Positions 9,701 to 18,161 of a stretch of DNA of 64,000 nucleotides are shown here, one piece after another. How positions within the stretch are numbered: position 1 is the stretch's first letter; every line of letters starts with the position of its first letter. This DNA is from Tautonia rosea. GTDB taxonomy: Bacteria > Planctomycetota > Planctomycetia > Isosphaerales > Isosphaeraceae. The stretch spans positions 558,001 to 622,000 of the forward strand of contig NZ_JABBYO010000001.1 in NCBI RefSeq assembly GCF_012958305.1. The letters run 5' to 3'. Both the position numbers and the translations under genes were made by a program. The notes beneath the pieces are model-generated. The model saw only the letters and a list, made by a program, of their open reading frames with translations, did not search any database and was not told the DNA's origin.

Positions 9701-10688
9701 GATCGGGATCACTGAAACCCGGAATTCCCGGGGTTCCGAAATCCGTGAAGGCGGAGTACACCCGAGAGGCGTAATCATTATTCGCAGACGTCAGGCCAAC
9801 TTCGGGACCAAACGTCAGTCGCGTGTTGCTCACCCCCTGAGGGAGAGGTCCTGTGAGGACCTGAGCCCCTTGCATTTCATTGGCATCGAAGAACAAGGCG
9901 GTGAAGCCTGGAGCGTTGGTTCCCGAACCGGCGAACATGCCCCGCAGGAAATCTTGCTGCTGAGCTGGGGGAACGTGGACCGCGCTCGGGCGTCGAACCA
10001 GGTTTCCGGTATCCTGACCCTCTGCGAAGACCAGGTACAGCCCCAGGAACGTCCCGTCCGGAGCAATCCGGTAGATCGCGTTCTTCAAGGCGTCGGTGCG
10101 ATCAACCGAGGCGACGAACATCGACGGCAGTCCGTCAAAATACCCCTCGGAATCGAACGTGATGTCATACCAGTTGACCAGACCGGTCTCGATCCCGGCA
10201 GAGTTCTCGGCGGTGGTGCCTGGCGAAATCTGGTTCAGGACCGTGTTCAAATCAAAAAAGACGTTGGCATTACCCGTGGCAGGGTCAACGCGATAGATCA
10301 CACCTGGCCGACCTCCGGTGACGATCGGAGGCCCGGCGTCGTTGTTCCCTCGAGTGATGGCGTAGACCCCCTTGCCGAAGTCGCCACCAGGCCCGGCTTC
10401 GATCCGGACAATGTTGTTGCCGAACGTCGCGGTGGGTGTCAGTTGCGACACGGAGACATAAGGCGCCGCGCTGAAGGCCGAGGTCTCACCCGCTTCGACC
10501 GTGATAATGCCGCGGTTCACATTATCCGGCTGGTTGTCAAAGGGATCGAACACGGCGACACGCGCCGCAGTAGGAAGATAAGGCGCAAGGAGTTGCTTCG
10601 TTTCGAGTTGCTGGATCGACTCGATTTGAAGGCGTTGGCGACTTCGCGGCTTCTGGGCCCGCGCCCGCGAGCGGTTTGGCTGGGACAT
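6741..10688 (-). CDS. Giant secreted subtilisin-like (S8) serine protease with EF-hand-like segments
   Basis: 1315-residue protein, probably exported. The N-terminus is basic (RSRARAQKPRSRQR) and followed by QLETKQLLAP, resembling the LExxxLLA motif at the start of many planctomycete exoproteins. Residues about 60-560 are repeat-rich and resemble a propeller-like region. The S8 catalytic triad is complete: Asp in AVVDTGID (about 586), His in GHGTLVAG (about 625) and Ser in GTSLSSGM (about 864). Downstream are calcium-binding EF-hand-like segments (DSNNNGFITAQE; DYSADGKLDG), then a Pro-rich tail. Start ATG at 10688 is supported by AAGGAGAG just upstream. It is much longer than a typical subtilase (about 300-400 for the catalytic domain). 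The substrate is unknown. Confidence 0.9.
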   Translation of the reverse strand: MSQPNRSRARAQKPRSRQRLQIESIQQLETKQLLAPYLPTAARVAVFDPFDNQPDNVNRGIITVEAGETSAFSAAPYVSVSQLTPTATFGNNIVRIEAGPGGDFGKGVYAITRGNNDAGPPIVTGGRPGVIYRVDPATGNANVFFDLNTVLNQISPGTTAENSAGIETGLVNWYDITFDSEGYFDGLPSMFVASVDRTDALKNAIYRIAPDGTFLGLYLVFAEGQDTGNLVRRPSAVHVPPAQQQDFLRGMFAGSGTNAPGFTALFFDANEMQGAQVLTGPLPQGVSNTRLTFGPEVGLTSANNDYASRVYSAFTDFGTPGIPGFSDPDPGVSGIQGNNGELLIRNNTGPGNNVIVANAGIQGLVLGPFPEELVELASTQADATNPSGIDRISALGTPFRRFQDIAFDEFGFFSYGTTVEGAGAGALPVIGDPTFAGSMFVADLASGLAVGVDIPDVDGGLEGTLVLPVQGGGVGGIVVDPANPTQLSIDVPGSNVGGRVVRVLPDGTITPFAEGFNTSGVRGSGSFVESSLSITFSADGTTLYVADNDGIWQFKSTLSLAYSTAGEQVGLGDLRTLGVPFQGEGTAVAVVDTGIDALTPQLRGRVAPGRNIFTGAAGNDDLGAGNGHGTLVAGVISQFVPQATLQPVNVFSPLASGTTNQAFYDAIRFVADTPFVNDPVRPGQVNRVVASNFGFGTTTTFDTEGTAFRQNKQLVIALKNQMQRLLHRGITPIAASGQFGDPNVPEIGNINGEPIPAILNEVISVTGSYPFPFRLGPTTPPTDPAPGPLGRLLPPAAVSPDFTTLPAIAANDLTIFADRLLSAANRTHTTDFAAPAIGVPTYRRTFVGDGNSHLVFDETGTSLSSGMVTGSFSLLASALDYYSKLSVNGSTVSAYLTSPVGSTSLDFGPGMIRNLEAYANPHGINSILQWTAVPAEDADLPGDELVDQLQPFSLGQPAFYREFSRVDVGNAVAAIEGSIALPYLFNTGAIDLIDSNNNGFITAQEIENFVARANTVGLPEAGAMARLLGGTARPPGEDPVLGPVDFVTSGVLTDEVAPLGLTSQLEQPGELNVYQRRFNFFDYSADGKLDGVVSVQQFEMLAHTLLPAPDSFVIFDRQRGSAGGYLIDGTPVRNWADLQRLLPTYAFVPPQITQRFRNFTPNRFGINRGVGVNDPGAGPFYALFQTEPGQRAAARPPARNRPEVVQPPTNPGPAQPENPVTPPVASPTPAEPRPPFTASEINVGSFYDRYLGVAQRTIRTPGSLTTAASTSEGNETTTPPQRDPRAFDLILGQFGEDSDNPRVKSALSRLRPDQT

Positions 10689-11000
10689 TCGGTTCTCTCC
10701 TTAGGGCTGACTCGACCATCCTGGACCGAGGCCGAAACGCCCGGCGCCCCTCGGTATCGGCGTCGAGGGCACCCGCATCTCAGCAATTCTCGAATCGGCA
10801 CCGGCGGCACTCGCAACCGGCGCGATCAGCGGGCGCAGGCCGCTCATTCAGACTCATCGTTTTGATCGGACAGTCGACGGGGTCCACATGAGTCAACCCG
10901 AATCAAAGAAGCCGAACGTGCGATGGAATTTGATCGAATCAAGGGGAATTTGCCGGAGGCTGCGTGCGGGGCCAGCAGCGTCCCAGACTCTACCGCGCGC
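10689..11000. other. Intergenic region upstream of the subtilase gene
   Basis: Apart from the ribosome binding site of the subtilase gene and the flank of the DUF3467 terminator, I see nothing here: no convincing promoter hexamers and no ORF with protein-like composition. Confidence 0.5.
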
Positions 11001-11037
11001 AAAAAAACCGGAGCCGTCGAGTTGCAGACGGCTCCGG
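11001..11037 (-). terminator. Rho-independent terminator of the DUF3467 gene
   Basis: An 11-bp perfect stem (11008-11018 with 11027-11037), with an 8-base loop, is followed on the minus strand by seven consecutive T residues (the A run at 11001-11007). This is the clearest intrinsic terminator in the window and sits about 50 bases past the stop of the DUF3467 gene. Confidence 0.9.
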
Positions 11038-11089
11038 CGAGGCGATGGCGTGATCCGTCAACGGATCCCCGAAATCGAGGAACTGACGA

Positions 11090-11512
11090 TCAGTCGGAGG
11101 TGGGGCCAGGAGAGCCTACAACCCCCTGAGGTCCGGTCCCCCCGCCTTGCGGGCGGGTCTGAGCCTGGAAGGCCCCGGCGCGTCGTCGGACGTCCAGTTC
11201 AATCGAGCCGAAGGTCCCTTCATGCCGTTGAATGGTCATCCCCAGCGCAGTCAGGAGGCGCTTGGCGGTGTAGAAGTTCATCACCAGCCGCTGATTGGCT
11301 TTGACGTCCTGACGACCCGTGGCGAACGGCTGAGGGTTGAGGCCGAAGTCGAGAATGACTTCTTCCGGAGTCGCCGTGACCCGGCAGAAATTGGAATACG
11401 ACGGCACCGTGCTCGAATCGTCGACGAAAACCTCGGTGGTCGCGCCCTGGGCCTGGCCTTGCGCCGCAGCCTGGCCTTCGTTTTCCGGGCCCGCTCCTTC
11501 GCCGCTGCTCAT
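11090..11512 (-). CDS. DUF3467 domain protein
   Basis: 140-residue soluble protein. The central region (about residues 28-110) matches the DUF3467 pattern: a short beta-rich start (SNFCRVTATPEEVILDFGLNPQ), a central VKANQRLVMNFYTAKRLLTAL segment, and a short C-terminal strand. The first 27 and last 30 residues are Gly/Gln/Pro-rich and probably disordered. The function of this family is not established. Start ATG at 11512 has AAGGAGTA seven bases upstream. It is a single-gene unit with its own strong terminator. No signal peptide or membrane segment is visible. Confidence 0.88.
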   Translation of the reverse strand: MSSGEGAGPENEGQAAAQGQAQGATTEVFVDDSSTVPSYSNFCRVTATPEEVILDFGLNPQPFATGRQDVKANQRLVMNFYTAKRLLTALGMTIQRHEGTFGSIELDVRRRAGAFQAQTRPQGGGTGPQGVVGSPGPTSD

Positions 11513-11744
11513 GGCATACTCCTTAATGCTTCGGATGGAATCCGTAAAAAGATACGGTCAGTCGGGGGTCGAACCACCGCAGTCAGCCTGAAAACGCTGG
11601 AAGATCACCCATCATCGGGTGCATCCGATGGGGAGGACCGATTCCGAGCCGCTCAGGAGTTGCGGGAAACTCGGTTCGGGAATGCCCCGACGCGCCGCCA
11701 GTCTGACGGAAGCTTCGCTGTCAATCAAGGCAATTTCCAGCGAA

Positions 11745-13112
11745 TCATGCGGCCGACGAGGCGGCTTCGGAGGCAATTCGCAGTGAAGCCCCAGAGAGAA
11801 TCTCGCTTTGGTGAGGACGACCGACGAGGCGATCAAGCAGCGCGAGGGTTCTTCCGGTTGCTCCTCGTTGGTCGAGAACGAAGCTTCGGGCCGCCTGGCC
11901 CCGAGCCTGGGCCGACGTCGGATCAGCCAGGTCGGCGCGAAGCGCCTCAGTCAGTTCGGTGACATTGTGGACGACCCGGGCAGCTCGACGTTCGAGTAAA
12001 CCCTCGACAGCTTCCCGGAAGTTGCTTGTGTGGGGACCAAACAAGACTGAAGCACCAAAGGCGGAGGGCTCCATCATGTTCTGGCCTCCCCGACCGGGAA
12101 AGAGACTGCCACCGACGAATGCCAGATCGGCCATTCCCCAGATGCTCGACAGTTCGCCGACGGTGTCGATGAGAAGGACCGGGGGCGAGCTATCCAAGCT
12201 CAAGGACGCAGGGGGCTCCTGATCAACACTTCGACGCCAGACCGAATGCCCCTGGCTCTCGATCCAGCGGGCGAGATCGGGACCTCGTTCCGGATGGCGA
12301 GGGACGATCACCAACCGTAGGTCGGGATGATCCTGGCGGGCTGCCTGGTATGCTTGAAGCGCAACGGCTTCCTCCCCGTCCATCGTGCTTCCGGCCACGA
12401 ATATCGGCCCGGCTGCATCGTCTAGGCCGATCGCCCGGCGGAGGTTTCGAACCTTGGGGACGTCTCGGAGGGATTCGAGACCGTCGTACTTGATCGAGCC
12501 GGTGACCGTCACTCGGTCTGAGGCCACCCCGATGTCGCGAAAACGCGAAGCTGACTCTTCCGACTGGGCTCCGACCACGTCGAGCCTGCGAAGCGTCGGA
12601 CCAAGCAATGCTCGGAATCGGCGGTAGCGGGGATGACTCCGACGGCTGATCCGGCCATTGATGACGGCCACCCGTGTCCCCTGATTCGAGGCTGCTCGGA
12701 TCAGGTTCGGCCAGAGTTCCGTTTCGACCAGTACCAGCGCCGTTGGCCGGACGCGACTCAGGGCTCGCCGCACTGACCAGGAGAAATCCAGAGGAGCGTA
12801 GAAGGTGACCAGATCGGGAAAGGTTCGCCGGGCAACCTCAAGGCCAGTTGAAGTGGTGGTCGAGATCACCAGCTCCCAGTCCGGTCGCCGCCGGTGCAAG
12901 TCGGCGATCAAGGGACGAAGGAGGAGTACCTCTCCGACGCTCACGGCATGGAACCAGAGACAAGGAGCGCTTCCCAACCGTCTCGGAACACGTCCCCAGA
13001 GTTTCTGGGCATGACCGTCCCGATACTTGCCCGTTCGCCACGCTCGGACCAGCAAGATTGGCGAACAGATCGTGAGCAAGACGAAGTAAGCCGCATCAAG
13101 CAGATAGGGCAT
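11745..13112 (-). CDS. waaA: 3-deoxy-D-manno-octulosonic acid (Kdo) transferase
   Basis: GT30 glycosyltransferase that adds Kdo from CMP-Kdo to lipid A precursor at the inner face of the cytoplasmic membrane. 455 residues. An N-terminal membrane anchor (about 1-25) is followed by the acceptor-binding half with the W-x-HAVSVGE motif (about 50-62) and the donor half. GSTMDGEE lies in the middle, and the family signature GGSLFPGRGGQN with MEPSAFGASVLFGPHT lies at about 320-360. ATG at 13112 is preceded by AGGAAAGGA. Its presence implies a lipid A-type outer membrane. No other lipid A or Kdo gene is adjacent. Confidence 0.93.
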   Translation of the reverse strand: MPYLLDAAYFVLLTICSPILLVRAWRTGKYRDGHAQKLWGRVPRRLGSAPCLWFHAVSVGEVLLLRPLIADLHRRRPDWELVISTTTSTGLEVARRTFPDLVTFYAPLDFSWSVRRALSRVRPTALVLVETELWPNLIRAASNQGTRVAVINGRISRRSHPRYRRFRALLGPTLRRLDVVGAQSEESASRFRDIGVASDRVTVTGSIKYDGLESLRDVPKVRNLRRAIGLDDAAGPIFVAGSTMDGEEAVALQAYQAARQDHPDLRLVIVPRHPERGPDLARWIESQGHSVWRRSVDQEPPASLSLDSSPPVLLIDTVGELSSIWGMADLAFVGGSLFPGRGGQNMMEPSAFGASVLFGPHTSNFREAVEGLLERRAARVVHNVTELTEALRADLADPTSAQARGQAARSFVLDQRGATGRTLALLDRLVGRPHQSEILSGASLRIASEAASSAA

Positions 13113-13335
13113 CGAGGCATCCTTTCCTGACCCGCCTCGCCCATAGGGCGATCAACTCATCGCGGTCGAGATCGAATCGGACGCGGGAACATCCCTGGAT
13201 CACCGCGAAACCGAATTGCCGAACGGTTCACGCAAGCAGGATGCCAGTTTCGCGCTATCACAATGCTCGCCGAGAATCTTGGGGAAGGAAACTCATGCGA
13301 GAGAAAACCGAAAACGTATTCGTTGCAGGAACTTA

Positions 13336-13372
13336 GCGTCCGGTGATAGACGAGCGATCGATCACCGGACGC
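13336..13372 (-). terminator. Candidate terminator hairpin after secA
   Basis: A 12-bp perfect stem (13336-13347 with 13361-13372) with a 13-base loop lies directly downstream of the secA stop on the minus strand. It lacks a proper T run, so it may be a Rho-independent terminator of weak type or a 3'-stabilising hairpin. Confidence 0.5.
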
Positions 13373-13384
13373 GACGATAATCGG

Positions 13385-16300
13385 TCAGAAAGGGGTTCCA
13401 TCCCCTCCTTTTTTCATGCAGCACGCCTTGAATTTTTTACCTGACCCGCACGGACAAGGGTCGTTTCGGCCGACCTTTTTTCCGACCTTCCGAACAGGTT
13501 CGACCTTGGTTGTTTCTCCCTGTCGCTGGCTGGCGGCAATGGCGGCGTCCTGCTGGGCTCGCATGGTTCTGCCATCCGAGGAGACAGCCCCGATCGGTTC
13601 TCCTGACGACGAGGCATCTTCCTTGATCGATCGGGCACGATCGAGTTGCCAGCGAGCCCCAAGGTACGACAGGAAGTCTGGATCAACCTGCTCCATGCGA
13701 AAGACGAGGTCGGTGATCTTGTCCGAAACGCCTTGCCACATCTCGTCGTAGATTCGCTTACCCTCGCGCTTGTACTCGACCTTGGGATCGACTTGCGCGT
13801 AGCCTCGGAGGCCGACGGAACTGCGCAGGTGGTCCATGGTCCGGAGGTGTTCCATCCAGCTCTGATCGAGAATCTGGAGCAGGAGGACTTTCTCCATCTC
13901 GCGCATCTCAGGGCGATGGCGCGTGTCGAGCGCACCGATGAGCTTTGATCGAGCCCCCTGAGGACCGAGGCTGGTCAATTCCTCGACGGTGGTTTCGATC
14001 CCAAGCTCTTGCCGAGCCCAGTTCGACAGCTCGGCCAGGGCGGCGGGGTCGGTGTCTCCATTGTCTTCGAAGGCGGCGTCGAGCTTCGTCTGCAGCTCAT
14101 CGTAGAGTTGAGCACCGGTATAATGCTCGTGAGCGACCTCAACGAGCATGGATTCCATTTCGGGACGAAGTAACGGTTTCAACGCTTCGATGTCCACTGT
14201 GGTTCCGAAGCGTTCCGAGGCCCAGGCTGCCAGCCCTTCGCGGTCGTACTTGGCTGGCTGGCCCGGTTTCGGTTCGACCAGGAACCGGCTCATTCCCACC
14301 CGGACTGGGAATTCGGCTTCCTTGCGGGCGTAGAGGTCCCGAGCCTGGTGCTTCAGCTCCGAGGCGACTTCCTCAGCCGATTTCCCGGACCATTCGGCCG
14401 GATCGGTCGTCAGGCCAAACTTGCGATGCGTCCAACCGGCGAGCGATCGGATGCCCCAGTCTCGGCTCACAAATTCTCTGGCTGGTTCGAGATCGGTCTT
14501 CCGAATCGTTTCGACCGCCTGATCACGAAGGAAGTCGGCCAGTCCAAGGCGGTCGATTTCGGGCTCGCCATCCTCCGTCCGGACAAATCGCCTTAAATCG
14601 CGATCCTTCACATTCAAGCTGTAGCGAGCATTGGCCCAGCTCGTCAGGGCGAGCCAGTTCCATTCGGACGACTCGGCTTCGGAAGGAAGGTTTTCCTCGA
14701 TCGCCTCATCGATGGCGTCGGCAGCTTGCGCCTCTGCGCGATCCCGGGCTCGCTCGACGGCTTCCTCGAAAGGATCCCCTCGGAAGTCTCGGCCCTCGAA
14801 CTCGACACCGAGCCGCTGACCGACCCAGGCGGCAAAACTGGCCAGACCGTAATCCGGGTCAAGAAACTGAGCCACCGCGGCATCGATCTGACGATCGATC
14901 ATCGTCAGGATCTCATCCTTGGTCGGAGCACCATCGAGCAATCGTTGGCGGAACGAGTAGACCCCCTTGCGCTGAGTGTCCATGACCTCGTCGTATTCGA
15001 GGAGGTTTTTCCGAGCGTCGAAATTTCGTTCCTCAACCTTTTTCTGAGCCCCTTCGATGCGTCGGGAGACGAGCCTGCTCTCGATCGCCTCGCCTTCTTG
15101 CATCCCAAGCCGTTCGAGGACACCGGACACCCATTCGCCGGCGAACTTGCGCATCAGGTCGTCCTGAAGCGAGAGGAAGAAGCGCGAGCTGCCCGGGTCT
15201 CCCTGGCGACCGGATCGGCCGCGGAGCTGGTTGTCGATCCGTCGCGATTCGTGCCGCTCGGTGCCGATGATGTGTAGGCCGCCGAGTTCGGCAACTTCAC
15301 GACCTTCAGCCTTCATTTCTGGCTCGTACTGATCGACGGTGTCTTTCCAGACCTCGGGTGGGACTTCGAGCCGGGTCGGGTAGAGTGGGCGGCCGTCCTC
15401 GTTCTTGAGACGACTGAGATCGGCCCAGGCCATGAACTCGGGGTTGCCGCCTAGGATGATGTCGGTGCCTCGGCCTGCCATGTTGGTGGCGATCGTGACC
15501 CGACCTTTTCGGCCTGCCTGGGCAACGATCTCGGCTTCTTGCTCGTGGTATTTCGCGTTAAGCACCTTGTGAGCGATGCCGTAACGCTTGAGCATGTCGG
15601 AGAGCAACTCCGACTTCTCGATGGAGGTTGTACCGACGAGAATCGGACGACCGGTTGGATGGACTTCTCGAATCTCGTCGATGATGGCCTGGAACTTTTC
15701 CTTTTCGGTCCGGAAGATCACATCCGGCTCATTGACACGCTGCAAGCCTCGATTGGTCGGAATGGCCACGACGTCGAGTTTGTAGACTTTCCAGAACTCG
15801 TTGGCCTCGGTCATGGCCGTGCCGGTCATGCCTGAAAGCTTGGTGTAGAGCTTGAAGAAGTTCTGGAGCGTGATCGTGGCGAGCGTCTGGTTCTCTTCCT
15901 TGATCTTGACGCGTTCCTTGGCCTCGACCGCCTGGTGCAGGCCGTCGGACCACTGACGGCCGACCATCAATCGGCCGGTGAACTCGTCGACGATGATGAT
16001 CTCGCCCTTGTCGCTGACGACATACTCGCGATCGCGTTTGTACAGGTGGTGGGCCTTCAACGCATTGTCAATCAGGTGGGGCCATTCCATATTGCCAGGG
16101 GTGAAGAAGCTCTCGACCCCGGCCAGACGCTCGGCCTCGCGAATGCCGACCTCGTTGAGGTGGGCGGTTCGTTCCTTTTCCTTGACCTCAAAATGTTCTC
16201 CTTCACGGAGCTGCCGGGCGATCCGGTCGGCCTCGGCATATTTTTTTACGTCGTCGAAGGCGGGGCCGGAGATGATCAAGGGGGTTCGGGCTTCGTCGAT

Positions 16301-17014
16301 GAGAATCGAGTCGACCTCGTCGATAATCGCGTAATGAAGCGGTCCCTGAGCCTGCGACTCTCGGGACGGCTTCATGTTGTCCCGCAGGTAGTCGAAGCCG
16401 AATTCGTTATTGGTGCCGTAGGTGATGTCGTAGCCGTAGATCTTCTGACGCTGGCGGGGATCCATCTGCGACTGGATCGCGCCCACCGTCAATCCCAGTC
16501 CGTTGTAGAGCGGGCTCATCCACTCCGCGTCTCGGCGGGCGAGATAATCATTGACCGTGATGACATGGACCCCTTTGCCTTCCAGGGCATTGAGGTACGC
16601 CGCCAGGGTCGCGACTAGAGTCTTTCCTTCACCAGTGACCATTTCGGCGATCTTGCCCTCATGCAAGACCATGCCGCCGAGCAACTGCACGTCGTAATGA
16701 CGCATTTTGAGAAATCGGCGTCCCCCTTCCCGGCAGACGGCGAAGGCCTCGGGCAAGAGGTCGTCGAGGGTCTCTCCCGAAGCAAGCCGCTGTCGGAATT
16801 CGGTCGACTTCTGCTTCAACCCATCGTCGGAAAGCCGCTCAACGGCTGGCTCCAACTCGTTGATCTGGGCGACGATCGGCTGCATGCGTCGGATCTGACG
16901 CTCGTTGGAGTTCCCGAAGACCCGAACTAGGCCGTGGGAAACTCCTTCGCTGAAGGCATTCAGTGCGTTGGTGGTCTTGTCCCACAGGTCACTAAGAAGA
17001 ACCGTCGCCTCCAT
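13385..17014 (-). CDS. secA: Preprotein translocase ATPase SecA, enlarged by a repeat insertion
   Basis: Motor ATPase that drives unfolded preproteins through SecYEG. 1209 residues from ATG 17014, against about 900 in E. coli. Walker A is in [11 protein letters not shown] (about 125), the DEAD-type motif in [15 protein letters not shown] (about 230), the second helicase half spans about 400-620, and the C-terminal zinc motif [13 protein letters not shown] is about 10 residues from the end. Residues about 720-1015, within the helical scaffold/wing region, hold five copies of a roughly 60-70-residue unit with a core like LAxWAxxRFG. The ATG at 17014 has GGGAGG upstream and lies about 50 bases downstream of the predicted transcription start. 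The reading frame extends back to TTG 17101, but that codon overlaps the -35 box, so I reject it. Confidence 0.96.
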   Translation of the reverse strand: MEATVLLSDLWDKTTNALNAFSEGVSHGLVRVFGNSNERQIRRMQPIVAQINELEPAVERLSDDGLKQKSTEFRQRLASGETLDDLLPEAFAVCREGGRRFLKMRHYDVQLLGGMVLHEGKIAEMVTGEGKTLVATLAAYLNALEGKGVHVITVNDYLARRDAEWMSPLYNGLGLTVGAIQSQMDPRQRQKIYGYDITYGTNNEFGFDYLRDNMKPSRESQAQGPLHYAIIDEVDSILIDEARTPLIISGPAFDDVKKYAEADRIARQLREGEHFEVKEKERTAHLNEVGIREAERLAGVESFFTPGNMEWPHLIDNALKAHHLYKRDREYVVSDKGEIIIVDEFTGRLMVGRQWSDGLHQAVEAKERVKIKEENQTLATITLQNFFKLYTKLSGMTGTAMTEANEFWKVYKLDVVAIPTNRGLQRVNEPDVIFRTEKEKFQAIIDEIREVHPTGRPILVGTTSIEKSELLSDMLKRYGIAHKVLNAKYHEQEAEIVAQAGRKGRVTIATNMAGRGTDIILGGNPEFMAWADLSRLKNEDGRPLYPTRLEVPPEVWKDTVDQYEPEMKAEGREVAELGGLHIIGTERHESRRIDNQLRGRSGRQGDPGSSRFFLSLQDDLMRKFAGEWVSGVLERLGMQEGEAIESRLVSRRIEGAQKKVEERNFDARKNLLEYDEVMDTQRKGVYSFRQRLLDGAPTKDEILTMIDRQIDAAVAQFLDPDYGLASFAAWVGQRLGVEFEGRDFRGDPFEEAVERARDRAEAQAADAIDEAIEENLPSEAESSEWNWLALTSWANARYSLNVKDRDLRRFVRTEDGEPEIDRLGLADFLRDQAVETIRKTDLEPAREFVSRDWGIRSLAGWTHRKFGLTTDPAEWSGKSAEEVASELKHQARDLYARKEAEFPVRVGMSRFLVEPKPGQPAKYDREGLAAWASERFGTTVDIEALKPLLRPEMESMLVEVAHEHYTGAQLYDELQTKLDAAFEDNGDTDPAALAELSNWARQELGIETTVEELTSLGPQGARSKLIGALDTRHRPEMREMEKVLLLQILDQSWMEHLRTMDHLRSSVGLRGYAQVDPKVEYKREGKRIYDEMWQGVSDKITDLVFRMEQVDPDFLSYLGARWQLDRARSIKEDASSSGEPIGAVSSDGRTMRAQQDAAIAASQRQGETTKVEPVRKVGKKVGRNDPCPCGSGKKFKACCMKKGGDGTPF

Positions 17015-17072
17015 GACTGTCGACCGCCTCCCGCGGAAAAGGGTGTGCCGCTCTAACTTCAATGATGAAAAG

Positions 17073-17101
17073 ATTTTATTGAAAGTTGAGATCCTGGTCA
17101 A
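17073..17101 (-). promoter_or_regulatory. Near-consensus sigma-70 promoter of secA
   Basis: On the minus strand, TTGACC (17096-17101) is separated by exactly 17 bases from TAAAAT (17073-17078). The spacing and sequence are close to the housekeeping consensus. Transcription would start near 17066, giving a leader of about 50 bases before the ATG at 17014, which carries a good Shine-Dalgarno sequence. Confidence 0.75.
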
Positions 17102-17245
17102 GCGAGGCTCGATCAGGTCTTTCCAGCACTATAGGACGTGCCGACATGCCGGGCTCGCGGCGCAAGGTTTCTGTCGTTAGAATCTTAAGCGTTCCCTGTG
17201 TCTTTCAAATAAACCCGCACCCAACCAGAGGAGCACCGCACGATC

Positions 17246-18058
17246 GTGGAGGATTCCGAAACGCAGGAGGCAGCCGGATCGTCTCGCCGACTGATCATCC
17301 TTGGCAGCGGGACCTCGACCGGAGTTCCGGTACTCGGTTGCGATTGCCCGGTGTGTCAGTCGGAGGATCCGCGGAATGTTCGAACTCGGCCCAGCGTGCT
17401 GGTAAGACTGCCCGCAGGGGACCTGTTGATTGATACACCCCCGGAGCTTCGACTGCAATTACTCCGAGAAGGAATCCCCCGGGCCCACGCGATTCTCTTC
17501 ACCCATGCCCACGCCGATCATCTGTTCGGGCTTGATGATGCTCGACTCTTTCCCAAGATGATCGGCGGTCCGGTCCCGATCTACTGCGAGCTTGAGGTGG
17601 AGGAGGCCATTCGCCGGGCCTTTTCCTACGCCTTTGACGAACGAGCCTTGCGAATTCCTCGAGGAGGGGTGCCGCAGGTCGAGTTCTCCCGGATCGGCCC
17701 CGACGAATCGTTTTGGGCGCTTGGCGAACATATCATTCCAATTCGCCTGCATCACGGCCGATTCCGAGTGCTTGGCTTCCGAATTGGCGGGCTCGCCTAT
17801 TGCACGGATGTTTCGGAGATTCCCGAGGAGAGCGCTACGAAGTTGGAGGGGCTCGACACCTTGATCCTCGATGCGCTTCGACCAGAACCGCATCCGACCC
17901 ACTTTAGCCTTGATCAGGCGTTGGCGACGATCGAACGGTTCCGCCCGCGTCGAGCCTTTTTGACCCATCTCTCTCACTCGTACGATCATGGGCCAGCCGA
18001 GGAACGCTTGCCCCCTGGAGTCCGGTTGGCCTACGATGGCCTTTCCATCCCCTTTTGA
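17246..18058 (+). CDS. MBL-fold metallo-hydrolase (PhnP-like)
   Basis: 270-residue metallo-beta-lactamase-fold hydrolase. The N-terminal GSGTSTGVPVLGCDCPVC motif is typical of the PhnP-like group, whose cysteines can bind an extra zinc. The di-metal motif THAHADHL is at residues about 85-92, a further His pair is at about 170 (RLHHGRF), a metal-bridging Asp lies in YCTDVS (about 190), and the last His lies in FLTHLSHSYDH. GTG start at 17246, with GAGGAG about 13 bases upstream. PhnP itself is a cyclic phosphodiesterase, but no phosphonate genes are adjacent, so the substrate is unknown. It is divergent from secA. Confidence 0.88.
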   Translation: MEDSETQEAAGSSRRLIILGSGTSTGVPVLGCDCPVCQSEDPRNVRTRPSVLVRLPAGDLLIDTPPELRLQLLREGIPRAHAILFTHAHADHLFGLDDARLFPKMIGGPVPIYCELEVEEAIRRAFSYAFDERALRIPRGGVPQVEFSRIGPDESFWALGEHIIPIRLHHGRFRVLGFRIGGLAYCTDVSEIPEESATKLEGLDTLILDALRPEPHPTHFSLDQALATIERFRPRRAFLTHLSHSYDHGPAEERLPPGVRLAYDGLSIPF

Positions 18059-18161
18059 TTGGGAGTATTCGAGGCGAAGACCGGGCCGATCGGCGATGCT
18101 CAGGCCTGGCTCTCGCTCGCGAATCATGCCCCTTGATTGAGCGATAAGGAGCCGACTTCCG

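Noticed and set aside
17014-17101. Longer SecA N-terminus from TTG 17101
   Set aside because: The added codons overlap the promoter and there is no ribosome binding site before the TTG.
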